Of a stretch of 32,272 nucleotides of DNA, positions 31,793 through 32,272 are shown piece by piece. The notes beneath the pieces were generated by a model, which was not told the origin of the DNA, made no database searches, and saw only the letters and a program-made list of their open reading frames with translations. How positions within the stretch are numbered: position 1 is the stretch's first letter; each line of letters opens with the position of its first letter. Both the position numbers and the translations under genes were made by a program. Source of the DNA: Selenomonadaceae bacterium (lineage in GTDB: Bacteria; Bacillota; Negativicutes; Selenomonadales; Selenomonadaceae); assembly GCA_017476425.1 (NCBI GenBank), contig JAFUZV010000160.1, positions 1-32,272 on the forward strand, in the 5' to 3' direction.

Positions 31793-32272
31793 TGAGCCCT
31801 TCTCGATTTAAAGGACAGTTTTTTCTTAAAAAAAACAAGTAAATCATAGAGATACTTCAAATTTTAAAAGAATGCACAAAAACAAAGGGAGAGAGCCAAT
31901 TAAGAGCACTATGAGGGCGAATGAGATTGTAATAAGCCTCAATGTAACGGAAGATGGCAGTTTTAGCCTCACTTCTAGTTCTGAACTCTTAGAAGAAAGT
32001 AAATTCGCACTTCAAGCAGCTAAAGAAATTCTCAGCAACGGCGTTATCATAAGGATTGCCCTTACGTGACATACTTTGTTTAATATTATTGATAGCCAGT
32101 AACTTCCTGAAGGCATAGGAAGAATATTGAGAGCCGCGATCGGAATGAAAGATGAGATTATCAGATGGTTTTTGACGATTTATCGCCATTTTAAGAGCCT
32201 CACAAACAAGTTTAGAATCAATTCTATTAGAAACTGAATAACCAACAATCTTTTTAGTGCATAAATCCTTGA
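31793..32272 (-). mobile_element. IS3-family insertion sequence, 3' part (runs off the window)
   Basis: The transposase remnant described separately ends at 31857. The likely outer end of the element is the stretch beginning TGAGCCCTTCTCGATTTAAA at 31793, which starts with TG and contains GGACAGTT like the terminal repeats of IS3-family elements. The other end is beyond the window, so the inverted repeat and target duplication cannot be checked. Confidence 0.65.
31857..32272 (-). pseudogene. IS3-family transposase (OrfB), interrupted by an in-frame stop and cut by the window edge
   Basis: Read on the minus strand, the fragment holds the last part of an IS3-family DDE integrase domain: KKIVGYSVSNRIDSKLV, IFHSDRGSQYSS with the second catalytic Asp, IKQSMSRKGNPYDNAVAENF with the catalytic Glu, then LKCEF. 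A TAA at 31989-31991 follows. The same frame then continues with EFRTRSEAKTAIFRYIEAYY and IRPHSALNWLSPF, the normal C-terminus, to TGA at 31857-31859. The stop replaces one codon in an otherwise intact frame, so this copy is probably inactive unless read through. The 5' part is outside the window. Confidence 0.85.

Overview
The window looks like chromosomal DNA of a low-GC member of the Negativicutes, the Firmicutes with an outer membrane. The reasons are a Gram-positive-style dnaG-rpoD pair, an archaeal-type split glutamate synthase and HPr-family proteins, together with outer-membrane genes: lpxD (lipid A synthesis) and three Skp/OmpH-like periplasmic proteins. The DNA is AT-rich, and GATC is strikingly frequent both in and between genes. 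The taxonomic call is an inference from gene content.

Region 1 (1-4892, + strand) starts with the end of a GNAT acetyltransferase that carries an in-frame run of 13 G. A molybdenum cofactor operon follows: moeA, moaA and a MOSC-MogA fusion, then a MATE efflux pump and a terminator. The 3' end of moaA appears twice, on either side of a roughly 210-bp multi-hairpin element. Region 2 (4965-10660, +) holds a PreP-like M16 metallopeptidase, a protein with a C-terminal HPr domain, a free HPr paralogue lacking Arg17, dapA and a small exported protein.

Region 3 (10775-18093, +) is driven by a perfect consensus sigma-70 promoter. It encodes a three-piece glutamate synthase: an amidotransferase subunit, a ferredoxin-FMN synthase subunit, and a GXGXG-GltD-ferredoxin fusion. 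Four apparently unrelated genes (a Pat-like GNAT, crcB, a DUF4298 protein and a YdcF-like protein) lie between the second and third pieces. Glutamine synthetase (glnA), the other half of the GS-GOGAT ammonia-assimilation pathway, lies at 26462-28345 on the opposite strand behind a promoter bracketed by inverted repeats.

Region 4 (18110-26249) has dnaG-rpoD on the minus strand, a VanW-family protein, a YdjM-like membrane hydrolase, and a three-gene stretch: a DUF2939-like membrane protein, a small unknown protein, and a membrane-anchored thioredoxin-fold protein with one cysteine. Region 5 (26258-31711, minus) contains tRNA-Asn, glnA, lpxD and the three Skp-like genes. The window ends in a degenerate IS3-family transposase gene.

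The less ordinary content is at the level of sequence architecture: a dispersed family of 7-bp tandem repeats (GAATNNN type) that falls on gene ends and even inside moaA, the duplicated moaA end with its hairpin element, the poly-G tract, and the two divergent HPr modules. I saw no CRISPR array, prophage or recognisable defence system.
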